53,499 nt of DNA from contig CAKUGA010000006.1 of the NCBI GenBank assembly GCA_934654515.1, positions 1 to 53,499 of the forward strand, given 5' to 3'. Position numbers and translations under genes: made by a program. This document shows positions 50,941 through 53,499 of this stretch, piece by piece. Source of the DNA: an uncultured Collinsella sp. (GTDB lineage Bacteria; Actinomycetota; Coriobacteriia; Coriobacteriales; Coriobacteriaceae). Under the pieces are notes generated by a model. That model was not told the DNA's origin. It worked only from the letters and a program-made list of their open reading frames with translations, and did not search any database. The stretch's first letter is position 1, and the number at the start of each line of letters is the position of its first letter.

Positions 50941-52314
50941 TTATCGCCGCACGTGTCGAAGCACTTCAACAGCGGCATTCACCTCGATTACGCGACGCTC
51001 GAGGCCGCGGCAAATGGCCTCGAGTCGACCCTCCGCCGTCGCCCATTCGCTCTGCGAAAGGATCTCGATCGCCTCATCAACAAATCCGTTGAGCCGCGAT
51101 GAATCGAACCAATTGAGCGAGTCCGCAAGCGCCAGCTGGACGGAAGGGTCGGGCCCAAACGGCTTAGCGGCAAACCCAAACTCCCCAGCTGCGAGCACGA
51201 CAGTTGGCACGTTATACCACAGACAGTTGCCGCTATCGAACAGCGGTGCAGGCCTTATCTCCAGGGTGTCGACATTGCGGATGATGCCGAAGTTTCGCCA
51301 ATGGCGGTCGCTGTTGGCCAAAAGGGCATCGCAGACAATCATCTGCGACATAGACCTTCTCACAGCGGCCTCATCGGCACCATGCTTGCTAAGGTAGCGG
51401 CAGTACCGGTCGTACGTCGAGCTTCCTCGCTGGCCGCCAAGGGCGTTCTTAACGTAAACAGCCGGAACGTATTCCTCGCGGCCGTCAAGAAAGTCGTCGC
51501 ACAGACACACAGGGCCATCGAACATCCGCTCAACCGTATAAGGAACAAACTCGCCCTCCGACAGCAAGCGACGATGTAGAGCCGTTGCAACCGCCTCGTT
51601 AAAGGGGCGCTGATCGTCCATCCCGCACCCTTTAGCCAAAACGCGAATGCCGTTTCGGATCATCCACGATTTAGGGAGCTCGCCCTCGGATGTGTTGTCG
51701 GGATTTTTAAGACCGATACCTTCCAGCCAACCCGAGCGCTCTTCGGGCGCCGATCGCTCAAAATCATTCTCGAAGTAATTGAGGTTTCGCCATTCGAGCC
51801 CGTCGCATTCTGCCGGCCGCAACCAATAGCAATCCGAAAGCGAGAGACCCAGGCACTGAACCGGAACCTCGATGCCACTGGAAATTCCCAGTTCACGATA
51901 GCGCGAGACGAGTCCGGGGCGGACGTCAGGCACCGACCGATGGCTCCACCACACGTTGAGCTCCCGTTTATTCACCGTAGGAGAAGAGCTCGAGCACGTG
52001 CCAAACGGCATCCTCTGTGCATCGAGTACCTCGGCGATTTCGAAGGAAAACTCGCGCGTCGGATCAAACGAAACACGCGCAACCTCGTAATCGGCGGACA
52101 TCAGCGTAAACTTGCGCCCCACATCGGCCGCAGGACGGCGTCCACGTTTGCGGACCTTTTGATAAGCGAGCGCAGAATCATACTCAACCATCTTCCGTCC
52201 GCCCACAATATCGAACGCGAGCGTTCCCGATGCGGCAAGTTGAGATATGCGGGCTTTCGTAACGCCCAACAGGCGGGCAGCATCACCCATAGACAAGTAC
52301 TCAGACGTATCCAT
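50941..52314 (-). CDS. Fusion of excisionase-type HTH with HipA-like kinase domain
   Basis: 457 residues. The N-terminus (about 6-60) is a MerR/excisionase-like helix-turn-helix: LSMGDAARLLGVTKARISQL then GRKMVEYDSALAYQ. The C-terminal two thirds resemble HipA-type kinases: ATP-lysine region KSWMIRNGIRVLAKG, catalytic loop NSDRHWRNFGII (N-x-D-R-H-x-x-N), and metal-binding LFDSGNCLW. HipA toxins phosphorylate translation factors and are normally held by a separate HipB repressor; here a DNA-binding part is in the same chain. ATG 52314 is used; GAGGTG lies 9 bases upstream, and ATG 52323 is also possible. An 8-bp inverted repeat lies upstream (52345-52383). Function inferred. Confidence 0.8.
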   Translation of the reverse strand: MDTSEYLSMGDAARLLGVTKARISQLAASGTLAFDIVGGRKMVEYDSALAYQKVRKRGRRPAADVGRKFTLMSADYEVARVSFDPTREFSFEIAEVLDAQRMPFGTCSSSSPTVNKRELNVWWSHRSVPDVRPGLVSRYRELGISSGIEVPVQCLGLSLSDCYWLRPAECDGLEWRNLNYFENDFERSAPEERSGWLEGIGLKNPDNTSEGELPKSWMIRNGIRVLAKGCGMDDQRPFNEAVATALHRRLLSEGEFVPYTVERMFDGPVCLCDDFLDGREEYVPAVYVKNALGGQRGSSTYDRYCRYLSKHGADEAAVRRSMSQMIVCDALLANSDRHWRNFGIIRNVDTLEIRPAPLFDSGNCLWYNVPTVVLAAGEFGFAAKPFGPDPSVQLALADSLNWFDSSRLNGFVDEAIEILSQSEWATAEGRLEAICRGLERRVIEVNAAVEVLRHVRR

Positions 52315-52344
52315 ACACCGCATCACCTCGTTAAGTAATTTACA

Positions 52345-52383
52345 AGTTTAGTTAATAGATTACAGACATCATAATACTAAACT
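52345..52383. repeat. Inverted repeat upstream of the HTH-HipA-like gene
   Basis: AGTTTAGT (52345-52352) is the exact reverse complement of ACTAAACT (52376-52383). It is AT-rich, lies in the promoter area of the gene on the minus strand, and could be the binding site for the protein's own HTH. Confidence 0.55.
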
Positions 52384-52393
52384 ATCCAAAGCG

Positions 52394-52419
52394 AAAAAAG
52401 GCCCGAGAAATCGGGCCTT
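52394..52419 (-). terminator. Rho-independent terminator of the M42 peptidase gene
   Basis: On the minus strand AAGGCCCGA and TCGGGCCTT pair around TTTC and are followed by TTTTCG, about 35 bases after the 52453 stop. Confidence 0.85.
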
Positions 52420-52452
52420 AGCGATTGGTCAGCCGAGTCGCAAGCTGCTCCC

Positions 52453-53481
52453 CTAGCGCTGAACGTAGGCGCGAACCAGCTCGTAGGTATTGCGCACACC
52501 GTCGATGTGGCTGCGCTCGTAGTTGTGGCTCGCGTACACGCCGGGGCCGATCAGACCATGGCGAATGTCGTAGCCGGCCGAGAGCGTGGCCTCGACGTCC
52601 GAACCGTAGTGCGGGTACACATCGATGGCGTAATCGAGCTCCAGCTCGCACGCGATGTTGGACAGTGTGGTTACCAGGTCGTAGTTGTACGGACCGCCCG
52701 AATCCTTGGCGCAAATCGAAACCATGCGCTCGGTGCAACCCAGGTCGTCGCCCACGCAGCCCATGTCCACGCTGATCATCTCGCGCGTGTCGGCCGGCAC
52801 AAACGCACCGCCGTGGCCGACCTCCTCGTACACCGTAAAGAGCAGCGAAACCTTGCGCGAAAGGGTCACCTCGCCGTCGGCAACGGCGCGGGCCAAACCA
52901 AGCAGAATCGACGCGGACAGTTTGTCGTCCAAGAAGCGGCTCTTGATGTAGCCGCTCTCCGTCACCGTGGTACGCGGATCCATAGCGATGATGTCGCCAG
53001 TCTGAATGCCCAGCTCAAGCACATCATCCTTGCTGTCGACGTTCTCATCGAGCAGGATCTCCATGTTCTTCTCGATAGTCTTGACCGGCTCATCGGCCAC
53101 ATGTGCCGAGGGCTCGGTGTTGAGGACCACGCCTGTGTACACATTGCCGTCACGCGTGTAGACGGTGCAGTTCTCGCCATCGGCCGTAGACCACTGATGC
53201 CCGCCGAGGGTCGTGGGGCGCAGGCGACCATTGTCCTTGATGGAGCGCACCATGGCGCCCAGGGTATCGACATGGCTCGCCAACACAAGCGGCTCACCCT
53301 CGCCACCAAGCTCAACCAACACGTTGCCCTTATTGGAGTGCTCGGGGCCAAAGCCCATATCGCGCAACGTTTCCATTAGATAGTCAGTAGCCGCACGGGT
53401 ATAGCCCGTGGGAGAAGCAATAGCAGTCAGCGCCTTCAACTGGTCGGCAATATAGGAGAGCGTAGAATCCATCTGGGACAC
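52453..53481 (-). CDS. M42-family metallo-aminopeptidase
   Basis: 342 residues from GTG 53481. Metal ligands are visible: LVLASHVDTLGAM (His, Asp), FLDDKLSAS (Asp), the catalytic Glu pair VYEEVGHGG, Asp in SVDMGCVGD and the late His in GVYASHNYERSH. It belongs to the co-catalytic zinc or cobalt peptidases (PepA/FrvX/TET type) that trim N-terminal residues from peptides in the cytoplasm. GTG 53481 has AAAGGG 8 bases upstream; GTG 53490 and ATG 53472 are alternatives. The gene is complete within the window, with its stop at 52453. Confidence 0.9.
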   Translation of the reverse strand: MSQMDSTLSYIADQLKALTAIASPTGYTRAATDYLMETLRDMGFGPEHSNKGNVLVELGGEGEPLVLASHVDTLGAMVRSIKDNGRLRPTTLGGHQWSTADGENCTVYTRDGNVYTGVVLNTEPSAHVADEPVKTIEKNMEILLDENVDSKDDVLELGIQTGDIIAMDPRTTVTESGYIKSRFLDDKLSASILLGLARAVADGEVTLSRKVSLLFTVYEEVGHGGAFVPADTREMISVDMGCVGDDLGCTERMVSICAKDSGGPYNYDLVTTLSNIACELELDYAIDVYPHYGSDVEATLSAGYDIRHGLIGPGVYASHNYERSHIDGVRNTYELVRAYVQR

Positions 53482-53499
53482 CAAAGTCACCCTTTCATA

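Noticed and set aside
1..53499. tRNA or rRNA genes
   Set aside because: No cloverleaf with a TTCGANTC arm, and no rRNA stretch, was found by reading both strands; a covariance search was not possible.

Overview
The window looks like chromosomal DNA of a high-GC, Gram-positive-type anaerobe of the class Coriobacteriia, most likely Collinsella or a close relative. This is judged from GC-rich codon use, Lys/Asp-rich wall-spanning surface proteins, small lipoproteins, a superoxide reductase, one-carbon folate enzymes and a strict-anaerobe gene set. No rRNA or tRNA gene and no CRISPR array was seen. Species assignment is inference.

Left end (1-2.7 kb): the last codons of an unidentified gene, then a scrap yard of three IS3-family elements. 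A minus-strand transposase remnant is followed by an element with 735/1935 inverted ends and a CCGG duplication (orfA frameshifted, orfB open), then a plus-strand remnant with an in-frame stop. 2.8-7.9 kb: a minus-strand operon headed by a clear cobalamin riboswitch. It encodes a 1264-residue surface protein with four transcobalamin-like DUF4430 domains and a second, membrane-anchored DUF4430 protein. I consider this the most interesting system here, a candidate extracellular corrinoid-capture apparatus. 8-13.7 kb: an AarF/UbiB-like kinase with a small partner, a C69 dipeptidase, a 36-bp inverted-repeat element, and fchA-folD. The folD product lacks the usual catalytic Lys and Gln.

13.8-25.6 kb: two paralogous lipoproteins sharing an identical 16-bp upstream palindrome, a Tat-exported PI-PLC-X/ricin-type surface protein, a PH-like protein, a YhcG-type nuclease, an ADP-ribosylglycohydrolase with a small partner, a possible 30-residue peptide gene, a zinc-ribbon protein divergent from a predicted Mn(II) exporter, a heptad-repeat membrane protein and a tiny Cys-rich protein. 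25.6-46.8 kb (mostly minus strand, housekeeping): fhs, ruvCAB with TGATG overlaps, a NadE-like protein that has lost its catalytic residues, superoxide reductase, a SWIM-SNF2 ATPase, dnaE, and an addB-addA recombination pair.

Right end (46.9-53.5 kb): a TrpR/YerC-like regulator, a YvlD-type membrane protein, an Rrf2 regulator divergent from cysK, mnmA, a fused HTH-HipA-like kinase, and an M42 aminopeptidase. The Rrf2-cysK-mnmA run links cysteine supply to tRNA thiolation. FchA, FolD and Fhs form a one-carbon folate route, and RuvCAB, AddAB, DnaE and the SNF2 protein serve DNA replication and repair.
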